Shown here piece after piece: positions 9,817 to 17,500 of a stretch of 17,500 nucleotides of DNA. Below the pieces are notes generated by a model. The model had not been told where the DNA came from. It did not search any database and saw nothing but the letters and a program-made list of their open reading frames with translations. How positions within the stretch are numbered: the first letter of the stretch is position 1; every line of letters starts with the position of its first letter. This stretch comes from Candidatus Methylomirabilota bacterium. GTDB taxonomy: Bacteria; Methylomirabilota; Methylomirabilia; Methylomirabilales; Methylomirabilaceae. The translations under genes were made by a program, and so were the position numbers. The stretch covers positions 1 through 17,500 of the forward strand of contig JAGWRQ010000019.1 of the NCBI GenBank assembly GCA_028869615.1, written 5' to 3'.

Positions 9817-12800
9817 CTAATCCTTTTTCAGCTCGACATCAAGCGCTAAGCTTTGTAGCTCCTTAACCAGGACGTTAAAAGATTCCGGGAGCCCTGGGTC
9901 GAGGGTACAGTCGCCTCTGACAATCGACTCGTACATCTTGGTTCGCCCCACGACATCGTCCGACTTGACCGTGAGGATCTCTTGCAGGGTATGAGCGGCC
10001 CCGTACGCTTCCAACGCCCACACCTCCATCTCGCCGAATCGCTGTCCACCGAATTGGGCCTTCCCCCCCAGGGGCTGTTGAGTGATCAATGAGTAGGGTC
10101 CAATGGACCGGGCGTGAATCTTATCATCCACAAGATGAGCCAGCTTCATGAGATAGATATAGCCGACCGTCACCTCCTGGTGGAACGGCTTTCCGGTGCG
10201 TCCGTCATAGAGGACGGTCTTCCCCGTGACGGGGAGGCCGGCTCGTTTGAGCCAGGTCTTGATCTCTTTCTCTGTGGCGCCATCAAAGACCGGTGAGGCG
10301 ACCCGCAGCCCAAGAGCCCCTGCCGCCCAACCCAGGTGGGTCTCCAGAATCTGGCCCACATTCATCCGGGAAGGCACGCCCAGCGGATTCAGGACTACCT
10401 CGACGGGCGTTCCGTCAGGCAGATAGGGCATATCCTCCTCAGGCAGGACCTTCGCAATCACGCCCTTGTTGCCATGTCGACCGGCGATCTTATCGCCGAC
10501 AGAGAGCTTTCGCTTCATGGCCACGTAAACCCTGACCATCTTGAACACCCCGGGGGCGAGCTCATCCCCTCTGGTTGCCCGACTGATTCGCTCCTCCAGG
10601 AGCGTCTGCAGAACGTGGACCTGGTTGTCGGCCGCGTCGCTGATCCTGCTCGCCTTCCGACCCAACTCTTCGTCTAATCGTCCGGCGAGATCCACCAGGT
10701 TCTCATGCGACAGCTTGTCCAGAATCTCATCGGTCAACTTCTTCCCCTTGGGAACCATGATCTTACGCGTCAGCCTGCTCCGGATCTCCTTGCCGACATG
10801 TATGCCCTCGAGGAGGGAACGCAGCTTCCTGTCCCGATCCGCAGCGATGATGTTGATCTCGTCTTCGAAGTCCTTACGGAGTCGGCTGACCTCTTCGTCC
10901 TCAATCGACTTGGCCCGCTCGTCCTTCTCGATCCCTTTTCTGGAGAAGACCTTCACATCGACGACCGTACCGCAGATTCCGGGCGGGACATAGAGCGAGG
11001 CATCCCGCACATCCTCGGCCTTCTCGCCGAAGATGGCCCGCAGCAGTCGCTCCTCCGGGGTGAGTACGGTTTCACCTTTGGGGGTCACCTTCCCCACCAG
11101 GATATCCCCGGGCTTCACCTCGGCCCCGATCCGGATGATCCCACTCTCGTCGAGATCTTTGAGCGCGTCCTCGCCCACATTCGGGGTGTCGCGGGTGATC
11201 TCCTCCTTTCCCAGTTTGGTCTCACGCGCTTCGATCTCAAACTCTTCGATGTGGATAGAGGTATAACGATCGTCCCTGATCAGCCGTTCGCTGATCAGGA
11301 TCGCATCCTCAAAGTTGTACCCACCCCACGGCATGAACGCAACCAGCACGTTCTGCCCGAGCGCCAGCTCACCGTTCTGTGTCGCCGGTCCGTCGGCGAT
11401 CACCTGGCCCCTGCTAATCCGCTCCCCCTTGCGCACAATCGGTTTCTGCGTGAGGCAAGTATTCTGGTTACTGCGGCGAAACTTCACCAGGGTGTAGATA
11501 TCTACCCCTGTATCGTCCCCGCCGTCTTCACCTCTGCCGTCCGAGGAACGGACGATGATTCGGTTAGCGGTCACCGATTCGACGATTCCTCCACGCCGGG
11601 CTACCACAACCGCCCCGGAGTCCCTCGCCGCGGGATGTTCCATCCCGGTTCCGACCACGGGCGCCTCCGGTCGCAGGAGGGGGACCGCCTGACGCTGCAT
11701 GTTGGCGCCCATCAGAGCACGATTGGCGTCGTCGTGTTCGAGGAACGGGACCAGCGACGTAGAGACTCCGACAAGTTGCTTTGGGGCGACATCCATATAC
11801 TCGACAGTCATTGGGGGAACCGTGACAAAGTTGCCGCCGGTGCGCGCCGAAACCCGATCAGACGTGAAGCGTCCCCGTCCGTCCAACTCCGCGTTGGCCT
11901 GTGCGATCGTATACTTCTCCTCTTCATCGGCCGTCAGATACTCGATCTCATCGGTCACGACTCCACTACGGACCTTACGATACGGCGTCTCGATGAAGCC
12001 GAAATCGTTGACGCGGGCATAGGTCGACAGGCTGGCGATAAGACCGACGTTGGGACCTTCCGGCGTTTCAATGGGACACATCCGACCGTAATGGGTCGGG
12101 TGCACGTCCCGGACCTCAAACCCTGCCCGCTCCCGCGACAGCCCTCCAGGACCCAAGGCCGACAGTCGCCGCTTGTGAGTCAGCTCAGCCAGCGGGTTGG
12201 TCTGGTCCATGAACTGAGAAAGCTGGGAGCTGCCAAAGAACTCCTTCAACGCCGCCGTCACCGGCTTGGCGTTGACCAGGTCGTGCGGCATCAGGGTCTC
12301 CAGCTCCTGCGTGCTCATTCGCTCTCGGACCGCCCGCTCCATTCGAGCCAATCCGATCCGGAACTGTTCCTCCAGAAGCTCGCCGGCCGACCGGACCCGA
12401 CGATTGCCCAGATGGTCGATGTCGTCTACGGAGGTCCCGGCCTCCCCATGCTTCAGCCTGAGGAGGTATCGGATAGTCTCTACGATGTCGTCTACCTGGC
12501 CTATCCGTCCCTCCATCCCGGCAGGTCGATATCGGCGGCACATAAGGGCATGAACTTCAAGCGGCACGTCAAGGCCAAGCTTGCGATTGATCTTCAGACG
12601 CCCAACCTTGGACAGATCGTAGCGCTTCGGATTAAAGAAGATGGATTCGAGGAACGCCTTGGTGGCTTCCTCGTTGGGCGGGTCACCCGGTCGCATTCTC
12701 CGGTACATCTCGGTCAGGGCGTCCTTTTCAGAGCGGGTCGAGTCGCGCACGATGCTCTCCCGAATCTCAAATACATCCCGACCATCCACGCTGGCCAGTA

Positions 12801-13833
12801 CGGCGAAGCTGCCCACTCCGCCTTTGAGGACCCGTTCCAGCGTTTCTTCCGTGATCTCCTGCCCACATTCGAGGATCACCTCGCCGCTCTTTGTGTCCAC
12901 AATATCAGCGGCTGCAATCCTGCCGATCAGGTCCTCTTTATACAGGGACACCTCCGTAATCTTCAGCGCTTGCAGTCGCTTCTGGGCCGCCTTCGTGATT
13001 CGCTTGGTCGCCCCGAGAATCAGTTGCTTGGTGTGAGGATCGGGAATATCCTTGCTCACTCGGAAGCTGGTTGCGCCAGGTGAACCCACACGAAGCAGGA
13101 CTCCCTTTCCCTTCTCGATGCGCAACACATCCCGCGCATAGAACAGGTTCAGGACCTCCTCATTGCTCCCGTAGCCGATCGCCCGCAGTAAGATCGACGC
13201 CAGAAACCTCCGTCTCCGGTCTACCCGCACATGGAGTACATCATTCCCGTCAAACTCGAATTCCAGCCAAGAGCCCCGGTATGGGATGAGACGAGCGGAG
13301 TAGAGGATCTTACCGCTCAGGTGAGTTTTGCCGCTGTCATGATCAAAGAAGACCCCCGGGGAGCGATGGAGTTGGCTCACTACTACCCGCTCCGTTCCAT
13401 TGATAATGAAAGTACCATGCGGCGTCATCAAGGGCATCTCGCCCAGATACACCTCTTGCTCTTTGATGTCCCTGATGCTGCCGGCTTCGGAACCGACCGG
13501 CTTATCCCAGACCATCAGGCGGAGGGTCACCTTGAGCGGAACGGAGTACGTCATCCCCTTCTCCAGCGATTCCTCCGCGCCGTACTTGGGCATCCCGAAC
13601 TCGTACTTGACAAAGTCCAGAGACGCCGAGTTGTCGTAATTGAAGATCGGGAAGATGCTGGCGAAAGCCCCCTGAAGGCCGATCTCCTCGCGCGCGTGCG
13701 GCGGAACTTTCATTTGCAAGAATTGATCGAAGGACCGTCGCTGGATCTCAATCAGATTGGGGATAGAGATCACCTCTTTGATCTTGCTGAAATTCCATCG
13801 CTCAGGCGCCACGCTCTTCTTCACGAGAGCCAT
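9817..13833 (-). CDS. rpoB: DNA-directed RNA polymerase subunit beta
   Basis: Beta forms the other pincer of the polymerase and contains the rifampicin pocket. The product is 1338 residues, close to the 1342 of E. coli. The N-terminus reads [20 protein letters not shown]. Rifampicin cluster I ([27 protein letters not shown]) has Asp543, His553 and Ser558 at the places of E. coli Asp516, His526 and Ser531, so it looks wild type at the main resistance positions. GRHGNKG is at about 1118-1124, followed by the conserved [20 protein letters not shown] segment. The C-terminal part contains [18 protein letters not shown], the region that meets beta'. It starts at ATG 13831-13833, 36 bases after rplL, with AAGGAG and AAGGA sequences upstream. 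No attenuator of the E. coli rplL-rpoB type fits in so short a spacer. It is followed by rpoC. Confidence 0.98.
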   Translation of the reverse strand: MALVKKSVAPERWNFSKIKEVISIPNLIEIQRRSFDQFLQMKVPPHAREEIGLQGAFASIFPIFNYDNSASLDFVKYEFGMPKYGAEESLEKGMTYSVPLKVTLRLMVWDKPVGSEAGSIRDIKEQEVYLGEMPLMTPHGTFIINGTERVVVSQLHRSPGVFFDHDSGKTHLSGKILYSARLIPYRGSWLEFEFDGNDVLHVRVDRRRRFLASILLRAIGYGSNEEVLNLFYARDVLRIEKGKGVLLRVGSPGATSFRVSKDIPDPHTKQLILGATKRITKAAQKRLQALKITEVSLYKEDLIGRIAAADIVDTKSGEVILECGQEITEETLERVLKGGVGSFAVLASVDGRDVFEIRESIVRDSTRSEKDALTEMYRRMRPGDPPNEEATKAFLESIFFNPKRYDLSKVGRLKINRKLGLDVPLEVHALMCRRYRPAGMEGRIGQVDDIVETIRYLLRLKHGEAGTSVDDIDHLGNRRVRSAGELLEEQFRIGLARMERAVRERMSTQELETLMPHDLVNAKPVTAALKEFFGSSQLSQFMDQTNPLAELTHKRRLSALGPGGLSRERAGFEVRDVHPTHYGRMCPIETPEGPNVGLIASLSTYARVNDFGFIETPYRKVRSGVVTDEIEYLTADEEEKYTIAQANAELDGRGRFTSDRVSARTGGNFVTVPPMTVEYMDVAPKQLVGVSTSLVPFLEHDDANRALMGANMQRQAVPLLRPEAPVVGTGMEHPAARDSGAVVVARRGGIVESVTANRIIVRSSDGRGEDGGDDTGVDIYTLVKFRRSNQNTCLTQKPIVRKGERISRGQVIADGPATQNGELALGQNVLVAFMPWGGYNFEDAILISERLIRDDRYTSIHIEEFEIEARETKLGKEEITRDTPNVGEDALKDLDESGIIRIGAEVKPGDILVGKVTPKGETVLTPEERLLRAIFGEKAEDVRDASLYVPPGICGTVVDVKVFSRKGIEKDERAKSIEDEEVSRLRKDFEDEINIIAADRDRKLRSLLEGIHVGKEIRSRLTRKIMVPKGKKLTDEILDKLSHENLVDLAGRLDEELGRKASRISDAADNQVHVLQTLLEERISRATRGDELAPGVFKMVRVYVAMKRKLSVGDKIAGRHGNKGVIAKVLPEEDMPYLPDGTPVEVVLNPLGVPSRMNVGQILETHLGWAAGALGLRVASPVFDGATEKEIKTWLKRAGLPVTGKTVLYDGRTGKPFHQEVTVGYIYLMKLAHLVDDKIHARSIGPYSLITQQPLGGKAQFGGQRFGEMEVWALEAYGAAHTLQEILTVKSDDVVGRTKMYESIVRGDCTLDPGLPESFNVLVKELQSLALDVELKKD

Positions 13834-13869
13834 ACGTCCTTGACTCCTTTTCTTCCTGTATTGCTTGTA

Positions 13870-14262
13870 TTACTTGAGTTCCGCAGTCGCGCCGGTCGCC
13901 TCGAGCTTCGCCTTGATCGCCTCCGCCTCCGCTTTCGACAACCCTTCCTTTACCGGCTTGGGAGCGCCCTCGACCAGGTCCTTAGCCTCTTTCAGGCCCA
14001 GTCCGGTAATCGCCCTCACCTCCTTGATCACCTGGATCTTCTTTTCTCCCGCGGAGGCGAGGATAACCGAGAACTCCGTCTTCTCCTCGGTTGCCGGCGC
14101 TGCAGCGGCCGAAGCCCCGCCGTGGCCGGCCACCGCTACCGGCATCATCGCCGTCGCAGAGACGCCAAATTTGTCCTCAATCCCCTTCACCAGTTTATTG
14201 AGGTCCAACACAGTCCATGTCTCGATCGAGTCCAACACGTCATCAACTGTGACCTTTGCCAT
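13870..14262 (-). CDS. rplL: 50S ribosomal protein L7/L12
   Basis: L7/L12 is the multicopy stalk protein that recruits translation GTPases such as EF-Tu and EF-G, both encoded nearby. With the start chosen here it is 130 residues: an N-terminal dimerisation part that binds L10 (to about 37), an Ala/Gly-rich hinge (about 43-57, [15 protein letters not shown]) and the C-terminal GTPase-contacting domain with the conserved [20 protein letters not shown]. The ATG at 14260-14262 has an AAGGAG site (14268-14273) 5 bases away. A GTG 6 bases further upstream is in frame but overlaps that site, so it is rejected. The spacer from rplJ is 75 bases and contains a stable hairpin, which may help set the excess of L12 over L10. 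The stop TAA is at 13870-13872. Confidence 0.98.
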   Translation of the reverse strand: MAKVTVDDVLDSIETWTVLDLNKLVKGIEDKFGVSATAMMPVAVAGHGGASAAAAPATEEKTEFSVILASAGEKKIQVIKEVRAITGLGLKEAKDLVEGAPKPVKEGLSKAEAEAIKAKLEATGATAELK

Positions 14263-14267
14263 CGTCA

Positions 14268-14273
14268 CTCCTT
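14268..14273 (-). promoter_or_regulatory. Shine-Dalgarno AAGGAG deciding the rplL start
   Basis: AAGGAG on the minus strand is 5 bases before the ATG at 14260-14262. It overlaps the alternative in-frame GTG (14266-14268), which therefore cannot be the main start. Confidence 0.8.
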
Positions 14274-14307
14274 TCCTTGACTGTGTAGTAACAGATATGC
14301 CGACGAT

Positions 14308-14331
14308 GCCCTGGCCGCTTCAGGCCAAGGC
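14308..14331 (-). other. Hairpin in the rplJ-rplL spacer
   Basis: On the minus strand GCCTTGGCC pairs with GGCCAGGGC across a 6-base loop (TGAAGC): nine pairs, one of them G-U. It starts 6 bases after the rplJ stop. There is no run of T after it, so it is not a classical terminator. A processing, stability or partial attenuation role between L10 and L12 is possible and would suit their unequal dosage, but is inferred only. Confidence 0.6.
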
Positions 14332-14337
14332 TGGTCC

Positions 14338-14853
14338 CTACCCCTTCTGCCGCCTCACTGCATCCAGAACCATCAGAAGGGAGCGAAGAGGCCCAGACAG
14401 TACAGCCACGAGACCGCGCAGGGGCGACTGCATAATACCGGCGAGTCTGGCCGCAAGCACCTCACGTGGCGGGAGGTCGGCAAGCGCCATCGCGTCTTGC
14501 CCGGCCAGCACTCTTCCCTCCGCGAAACCGGCTTTGATTTGGAAAGTCGAATTCGTCTTGCTGAACGCAACTAAGAGCTTGGCCGACGCGGTCGGATCGC
14601 CTTTGCCGTGAATAATCGCTGTCGGGCCGACAAGATACGGCTTCAAATCCTGGAGTTCCGTCCCCGCGGTGGCCAATCTGGCAAGGGTGTTCTTCACGAC
14701 CCGAAGATTCGCCCCCTGCTGCCGAAGCAGTTTTCTCAGTTCAGTCAACTCGCTCATCGCGAGGCCCTGAGGGTCGGCCAGCATGGCGACTGCCGCCCCC
14801 GCCAGCGCGGTCTTGAGCTCATCAACTACCGCTGCTTTTTCTGCTCGCTTCAC
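14338..14853 (-). CDS. rplJ: 50S ribosomal protein L10
   Basis: L10 anchors the L12 dimers to the ribosomal stalk base and, in enterobacteria, represses its own mRNA as an L10-L12 complex. The product is 171 residues from the GTG at 14851-14853 and reads MKRAEKAAVVDELKTALAG, a typical family start. Other family segments are LTELRKLLRQQGANLRVVKNTLARLA and, in the C-terminal L12-binding helix, RLAGIMQSPLRGLVAVLSG. The GTG is chosen because GGAGGGG (14857-14863) sits at ideal distance; an in-frame ATG four codons upstream overlaps that site and has no ribosome binding sequence of its own. The rplA-rplJ spacer is then only 30 bases, too short for an L10 leader like that of E. coli unless it extends into rplA. 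The stop is TAG at 14338-14340. Confidence 0.95.
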   Translation of the reverse strand: MKRAEKAAVVDELKTALAGAAVAMLADPQGLAMSELTELRKLLRQQGANLRVVKNTLARLATAGTELQDLKPYLVGPTAIIHGKGDPTASAKLLVAFSKTNSTFQIKAGFAEGRVLAGQDAMALADLPPREVLAARLAGIMQSPLRGLVAVLSGPLRSLLMVLDAVRRQKG

Positions 14854-14856
14854 TGT

Positions 14857-14863
14857 CCCCTCC
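14857..14863 (-). promoter_or_regulatory. Shine-Dalgarno GGAGGGG deciding the GTG start of rplJ
   Basis: GGAGG with two further G lies 5 bases before the GTG at 14851-14853 when counted from the core GGAGG. The upstream in-frame ATG (14863-14865) shares its last base with this site, which argues against its use. Confidence 0.8.
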
Positions 14864-14883
14864 ATGCATGGTAAGGCGGCTGC

Positions 14884-15591
14884 TCAGCTCTTTGCCAACC
14901 CCACCAGAGTGTCAAGGTCCACCCGTACACCCGGCCCCATTGTCGACGAGATAGCCACCCCATTGAGGTATCGACCCTTGCTGGAAGCCGGCTTGGCCCG
15001 GATTAATGCCTCCAGCAACGCTATGGCATTCTCATAGAGCTGGTTCGCCGTAAAGGAGGCCTTGCCGAAAGGCGCATGGACGATCCCCGCCTTCTCTGTG
15101 CGATATTCAATCTTCCCACCCTTAAACTCCCTGACCGCCTTTCCAATATCGAAGGTGACGGTGCCGGTCTTCGGGTTGGGCATCAATCCCCGAGGACCAA
15201 GCACCTTGCCGAGGCGTCCCACCAAACCCATGACGTTCGGGGTAGCGATCGCCCGATCAAATTCGAGCCACCCCTGCTGGATTTTCTCTATCAGGTCTTC
15301 ACAGCCCACATAATCGGTGCCGGCCTCCCGAGCTTCTTTCTCTTGTTCGCCCTTGGCGAACACCAGCACCCGAACACTCTTCCCTGTTCCATGGGGCAAC
15401 ACGACCGTACCCCTCACCATCTGATCGGCATGCTTCGGATCAACCCCCAGGCGGACGGCCATGTCCATGGTTTCATCAAATTTCGCGCCGGCATTCGACT
15501 TCGCCACCTCGATCGCCTTCGCCAAGTCGCATGAGCCCACCCGTGTCACCGCTTCAGCAGCCACCCCGTAGCGTTTTCCGACCTTCGACAT
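14884..15591 (-). CDS. rplA: 50S ribosomal protein L1
   Basis: L1 forms the mobile L1 stalk that helps release E-site tRNA, and commonly represses the rplK-rplA mRNA. From the ATG at 15589-15591 the product is 235 residues, matching the usual 230-odd. It begins [15 protein letters not shown] and shows [26 protein letters not shown] (in two overlapping family blocks), and the signature [20 protein letters not shown]. An in-frame GTG at 15601-15603 would add four residues (MGWD) and has an AGGA sequence nearby, but MSKxGKRY is the common family start, so I prefer the ATG; the ribosome binding site of either is weak, pointing to coupling with rplK, whose stop lies 16 bases upstream. It is followed by rplJ after 30 bases. 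Confidence 0.95.
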   Translation of the reverse strand: MSKVGKRYGVAAEAVTRVGSCDLAKAIEVAKSNAGAKFDETMDMAVRLGVDPKHADQMVRGTVVLPHGTGKSVRVLVFAKGEQEKEAREAGTDYVGCEDLIEKIQQGWLEFDRAIATPNVMGLVGRLGKVLGPRGLMPNPKTGTVTFDIGKAVREFKGGKIEYRTEKAGIVHAPFGKASFTANQLYENAIALLEALIRAKPASSKGRYLNGVAISSTMGPGVRVDLDTLVGLAKS

Positions 15592-15607
15592 ATCCCACCC
15601 CACAATC

Positions 15608-16030
15608 CTAGACTACCTCGATCCCCATGGTTTTCGCCGTTCCCTCGATAATCCTGACAGCCGACTCAAGCGACAGCGCATTCAAGTCCGGCATTTTCGT
15701 CCGCGCGATCTCTTCCACCTGCTTCCTGGTCACCTTGCCTACCTTCGTGCGATTCGGTTCTTTCGAGGCCTTGGCAATCCCAACAGCCTGCTTCAGCAGG
15801 ATGGCCGCCGGGGGCGTCTTGGTGACGAACGTGAACGACCGATCCGCATAGATAGTAATGACAACCGGGATGACCAGGCCCTCTTCTGACGCTGTCTGCG
15901 CATTGAAGGCCTTGCAGAACTCCATGATATTGACGCCATGCTGTCCGAGCGCAGGACCGACCGGCGGCGCGGGGTTAGCCTTGCCGGCTGGGACCTGGAG
16001 CTTCACAATCGCTGTAACTTTTTTCGCCAT
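15608..16030 (-). CDS. rplK: 50S ribosomal protein L11
   Basis: L11 sits at the GTPase-associated centre with L10/L12, is the site of thiostrepton action, and is needed for RelA activation. The product is 140 residues, normal length, beginning [18 protein letters not shown]. The N-terminal proline-rich helix region [21 protein letters not shown] (in pieces about 20-40) is intact, and the C-terminal rRNA-binding domain contains [14 protein letters not shown] and the [17 protein letters not shown] end. It starts at ATG 16028-16030 with GAGG 6 bases upstream. The 49-base spacer from nusG is largely a heptamer repeat, and I see no recognisable L1-binding leader in it. The stop is TAG at 15608-15610. 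Confidence 0.98.
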   Translation of the reverse strand: MAKKVTAIVKLQVPAGKANPAPPVGPALGQHGVNIMEFCKAFNAQTASEEGLVIPVVITIYADRSFTFVTKTPPAAILLKQAVGIAKASKEPNRTKVGKVTRKQVEEIARTKMPDLNALSLESAVRIIEGTAKTMGIEVV

Positions 16031-16045
16031 AAGGACCTCAAATGC

Positions 16046-16080
16046 AGAAGCTGTTAGCTATGAGCTGTGATCTGTTCTTT
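16046..16080. repeat. Degenerate heptamer tandem repeat (NNNAGCT type) in the nusG-rplK spacer
   Basis: On the plus strand the spacer reads AGAAGCT, GTTAGCT, ATGAGCT, GTGATCT, GTTCTTT. T at position 7 is invariant, C at position 6 and A at position 4 are in four of five, and three units end in AGCT exactly. The last unit runs into the nusG stop codon. Unit and phase are the same as in the rpsJ-rplC spacer, and a 24-base stretch of the two aligns with 18 matches by my count. Confidence 0.6.
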
Positions 16081-16610
16081 CAGACCTTTTCAACCTGGAG
16101 AAACTCCAGGTCCACCGGGGTCGGTCTTCCGAAGATGCTGACCATGACCTTTAACCGCCCCTTTTCGGGCTTGACCTCGTCAACGAGGCCGGTGAAGTTA
16201 GCGAACGGACCGTCGATGACTCGAACAGCTTCACCGCGAAGAAACATGACCCTGTGTTTCGGTCGCTCGGCCCCCTCCTCTACCTGCTGCAAGATGGTTT
16301 GCACCTGCTCCTCCGGAACCGGAGTCGGTTGCGTAGCCGGGCCGACAAAGCCGGTCACCTTCGGGGTATTCTTGACGAGATACCAAAGCTGCTCGGACAT
16401 CTCCGCCTTGATCAGAACGTACCCCGGAAAGAATTTTCGCGAGGAAACCGTCCGTTTCCCTTTTTTGAGCTCAACCACGTCTTCGGTAGGGATCATGACC
16501 TTGGAGATCTTATCCGCCAACCCCGTGGCCGCGGCCCGTTGCTCAATGCTCTCCTTCACCTTATTCTCAAAACCCGAATACGTATGAATGACGTACCAAC
16601 TTTGCGACAT
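16080..16610 (-). CDS. nusG: Transcription termination/antitermination factor NusG
   Basis: NusG binds the polymerase clamp, suppresses pausing, and links transcription to Rho or to the ribosome through S10. The product is 176 residues. The N-terminal NGN domain (about 4-95) begins SWYVIHTYSGFENKV and has RKFFPGYVLIK (FPGY at 61-64). A linker follows, then the C-terminal KOW domain (about 126-153) with GEAVRVIDGPFANFTG. It starts at ATG 16608-16610, which has AGGA (16617-16620) 6 bases upstream. A further in-frame ATG at 16626-16628 would add MPAGQT, absent from the usual family start, and has a poorer site. It follows secE after 30 bases, the classic secE-nusG pair, and precedes rplK. Confidence 0.97.
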   Translation of the reverse strand: MSQSWYVIHTYSGFENKVKESIEQRAAATGLADKISKVMIPTEDVVELKKGKRTVSSRKFFPGYVLIKAEMSEQLWYLVKNTPKVTGFVGPATQPTPVPEEQVQTILQQVEEGAERPKHRVMFLRGEAVRVIDGPFANFTGLVDEVKPEKGRLKVMVSIFGRPTPVDLEFLQVEKV

Positions 16611-16616
16611 GGTCTG

Positions 16617-16620
16617 TCCT
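16617..16620 (-). promoter_or_regulatory. Shine-Dalgarno AGGA deciding the nusG start
   Basis: AGGA lies 6 bases before the ATG at 16608-16610. The upstream in-frame ATG at 16626-16628 has only AGGT in front, and its extra residues do not resemble the family. Confidence 0.6.
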
Positions 16621-16640
16621 GCCGGCATCGATTGACCTGG

Positions 16641-16835
16641 TTACCTGACCACCAAGGTGAGCAGCCTCTGCAACGCGGCGTCTACCACCCCGAGAAAGAG
16701 CGAGAGAATAAAGACTGATACGATAACGACGATCGTAGACCCCACCACCTCTTTCCTCAGGGGCCAATTAACCTTTTTCAGTTCAATCCTAACCTCTTGT
16801 AAGAATTGAACCAACTGCTGCCACCGTTGCATCAT
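16641..16835 (-). CDS. secE: Preprotein translocase subunit SecE
   Basis: SecE is the small clamp subunit of the SecYEG channel in the cytoplasmic membrane. The product is 64 residues, the short single-span type found in most bacteria outside the enterobacteria. An amphipathic N-terminal helix with the conserved ELKKVNWPLRKEV segment (about 18-30) leads into one hydrophobic span (about 33-54, IVVIVSVFILSLFLGVV). Two ATG codons stand in tandem at 16833-16835 and 16830-16832; the first is taken. A GGAGGAG sequence lies 13 bases upstream, longer than ideal, but no other in-frame start is available nearer to it. It is followed by nusG, the usual partner, and preceded by tRNA-Trp. Confidence 0.97.
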   Translation of the reverse strand: MMQRWQQLVQFLQEVRIELKKVNWPLRKEVVGSTIVVIVSVFILSLFLGVVDAALQRLLTLVVR

Positions 16836-16896
16836 CGTCGTCTTTCTACTCCTCCGGCTTTCCGACTTCGGTAGATTATTTCACTCTGACCCCGAG

Positions 16897-16923
16897 ATCT
16901 TACGCTCAGATTTGAGATCTCAA
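16897..16923 (-). promoter_or_regulatory. Weak candidate promoter before secE, overlapping an inverted repeat
   Basis: In the 164-base tRNA-Trp to secE spacer a TTGAGA (16918-16923) and a TAAGAT (16897-16902) are 15 bases apart on the minus strand. Matches to consensus are five and four of six and the spacing is short. The same place carries an inverted repeat, GAGATCT (16894-16900) with AGATCTC (16915-16921), that could instead be an operator or an RNA fold. The rest of the spacer shows nothing I recognise. Confidence 0.25.
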
Positions 16924-16999
16924 GAGGGTGAATTTGCTGCCACCGAACTGCTGCCGAAACTTTCCTCTCTGCAGTTGCGAAAGGTCCTGCGCCATCATA

Positions 17000-17075
17000 T
17001 GGCAGGCCAGGAGGGATTTGAACCCCCAACCCTCGGATTTGGAGTCCGATGCTCTGCCGTTAGAGCTACTGGCCT
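17000..17075 (-). tRNA. trnW: tRNA-Trp (anticodon CCA)
   Basis: A full cloverleaf of 76 bases is visible on the minus strand. The acceptor AGGCCAG (5' end at 17075) pairs with CTGGCCT, followed by discriminator G and an encoded CCA (17000-17002). The D-arm region reads TAGCTCTAACGGCAGAGCA. The anticodon loop is CTCCAAA between GGA and TCC stem ends, giving CCA for tryptophan. The T arm has GGTTCAAATCC. A single tRNA-Trp between rpmG and secE is the ordinary layout in many bacteria. It must be cut out of the long transcript by RNase P and 3' processing, as no terminator or separate promoter is clear. Confidence 0.97.
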
Positions 17076-17082
17076 CTCAGAA

Positions 17083-17134
17083 GTTCCAGGTTCCACATCT
17101 CGATCACCTCAGCCATCAACTCGGAACCTGGAAC
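17083..17134. repeat. 12-base perfect inverted repeat in a heptamer-like array, rpmG to tRNA-Trp spacer
   Basis: GTTCCAGGTTCC (17083-17094) and GGAACCTGGAAC (17123-17134) are exact reverse complements with a 28-base loop. Read in sevens from 17083 the spacer begins GTTCCAG, GTTCCAC and later has AACTCGG, AACCTGG, AACCGTG, with a pyrimidine at position 4 of every unit through 17152. The unit resembles the GTTCCGG/GTTTCGA units before fusA. A smaller stem-loop (17136-17157) overlaps the rpmG stop. No T-run follows either stem in the direction of transcription. Confidence 0.65.
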
Positions 17135-17153
17135 CGTGACACTGGGAACAGTG

Positions 17154-17303
17154 TTACTTGGCTTCCTTATGGGCGGTGTGCTTGCGGCACCAACGACAGT
17201 ACTTGCTCAGCTCAACTCTATCAGGCGTATTCTGTTTATTCTTCGTCGTTGAATAATTTCGCCTTTTGCACTCACCACAGGCCAATGTAATTATCTCACG
17301 CAT
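17154..17303 (-). CDS. rpmG: 50S ribosomal protein L33
   Basis: L33 is a small large-subunit protein near the E site. The frame of 49 residues begins [19 protein letters not shown] and ends HTAHKEAK, the normal length and pattern. Cys9, Cys12, Cys36 and Cys39 (CGEC and CRWC) form the four-Cys zinc site of the C+ type, as opposed to the zinc-free paralogue some bacteria use in zinc starvation. It starts at ATG 17301-17303 with GGAG 5 bases upstream, and the TAA stop is at 17154-17156. It lies between tuf copy 2 (89-base spacer) and tRNA-Trp, the usual place for rpmG in front of secE-nusG. Confidence 0.97.
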   Translation of the reverse strand: MREIITLACGECKRRNYSTTKNKQNTPDRVELSKYCRWCRKHTAHKEAK

Positions 17304-17387
17304 CGATGCTCCGCACGCTCCCTACTCTCTCTTCGAGGGAAGCCTCCCGCTACCTGTAAGCCGTGAATTCCGAGCGACACCTGCCGC

Positions 17388-17500
<113 letters not shown>

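Noticed and set aside
10705..13083. Very long open frame of 792 codons on the plus strand opposite rpoB
   Set aside because: It is antisense to a complete, motif-verified rpoB, has no family resemblance I can see, and arises from the codon bias of the true gene.
14863..14865. ATG as start of rplJ
   Set aside because: It overlaps the strong GGAGGGG site that serves the GTG four codons later and has no site of its own; the extra residues are not family-like.
15601..15603. GTG as start of rplA
   Set aside because: It would add MGWD before the usual MSKxGKRY start. It cannot be fully excluded because both starts have weak ribosome binding sites.
16912..17139. Small plus-strand frames across tRNA-Trp
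   Set aside because: They run through the tRNA in the opposite direction and contain its complement; not coding.
17136..17157. Stem-loop (GTGACACTG / CAGTGTTAC) at the end of rpmG as a Rho-independent terminator
   Set aside because: On the transcribed strand one pair is a mismatch, it overlaps the stop codon, and no run of T follows.

Overview
The window is a single, densely packed stretch of the bacterial transcription and translation core, and every gene lies on the minus strand. Read in the direction of transcription (right to left) the order is: tuf (copy 2, 3' end only) - rpmG - tRNA-Trp - secE - nusG - rplK - rplA - rplJ - rplL - rpoB - rpoC - rpsL - rpsG - fusA - tuf (copy 1) - rpsJ - rplC - rplD (5' end only). 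This joins the secE-nusG block, the L11/L10-beta block, the str block and the start of the S10 block without any unrelated gene between them.

The DNA is moderately GC-rich. Spacers are short: the longest, between tRNA-Trp and secE, is 164 bases, so no gene-free stretch exceeds 300 bases. All reading frames are intact; the two partial genes are cut by the window edges. The organism is a bacterium. Gene order and protein style (zinc-binding L33 with four Cys, S12 with two extra Cys, beta' of 1365 residues without large lineage insertions) fit a Deltaproteobacteria/Nitrospirota/NC10-like lineage. NC10 (Methylomirabilota) is my best guess, but it is an impression, not a proven placement.

The parts work together. 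EF-Tu, EF-G and the r-proteins serve the ribosome. NusG, beta and beta' form the transcription machinery, with NusG coupling it to ribosomes. SecE belongs to the SecYEG translocon. The one clear internal promoter is a perfect-consensus sigma70-type box pair in the rpoC-rpsL spacer, which would restart transcription for the str-S10 half. Start codons were revised where a Shine-Dalgarno sequence decides: rplJ GTG, rplL ATG, nusG second ATG, rplA ATG, rpoC TTG, rpsL GTG.

I see no novel multi-gene system here. The most unusual signals are at the DNA level. (1) Four spacers (upstream of rplC, fusA, rplK and tRNA-Trp) are built from degenerate 7-base tandem repeats of two kinds, NNNAGCT and GTTYCRG-like. 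They resemble in form the short tandem heptamer repeats known from filamentous cyanobacteria, but sit inside housekeeping operons. (2) tuf has almost exclusively G/C-ending codons, unlike equally highly expressed neighbours. Its two copies are base-identical over the whole comparable 113 bases, with identity stopping just past the stop codon, which suggests foreign origin and/or gene conversion.
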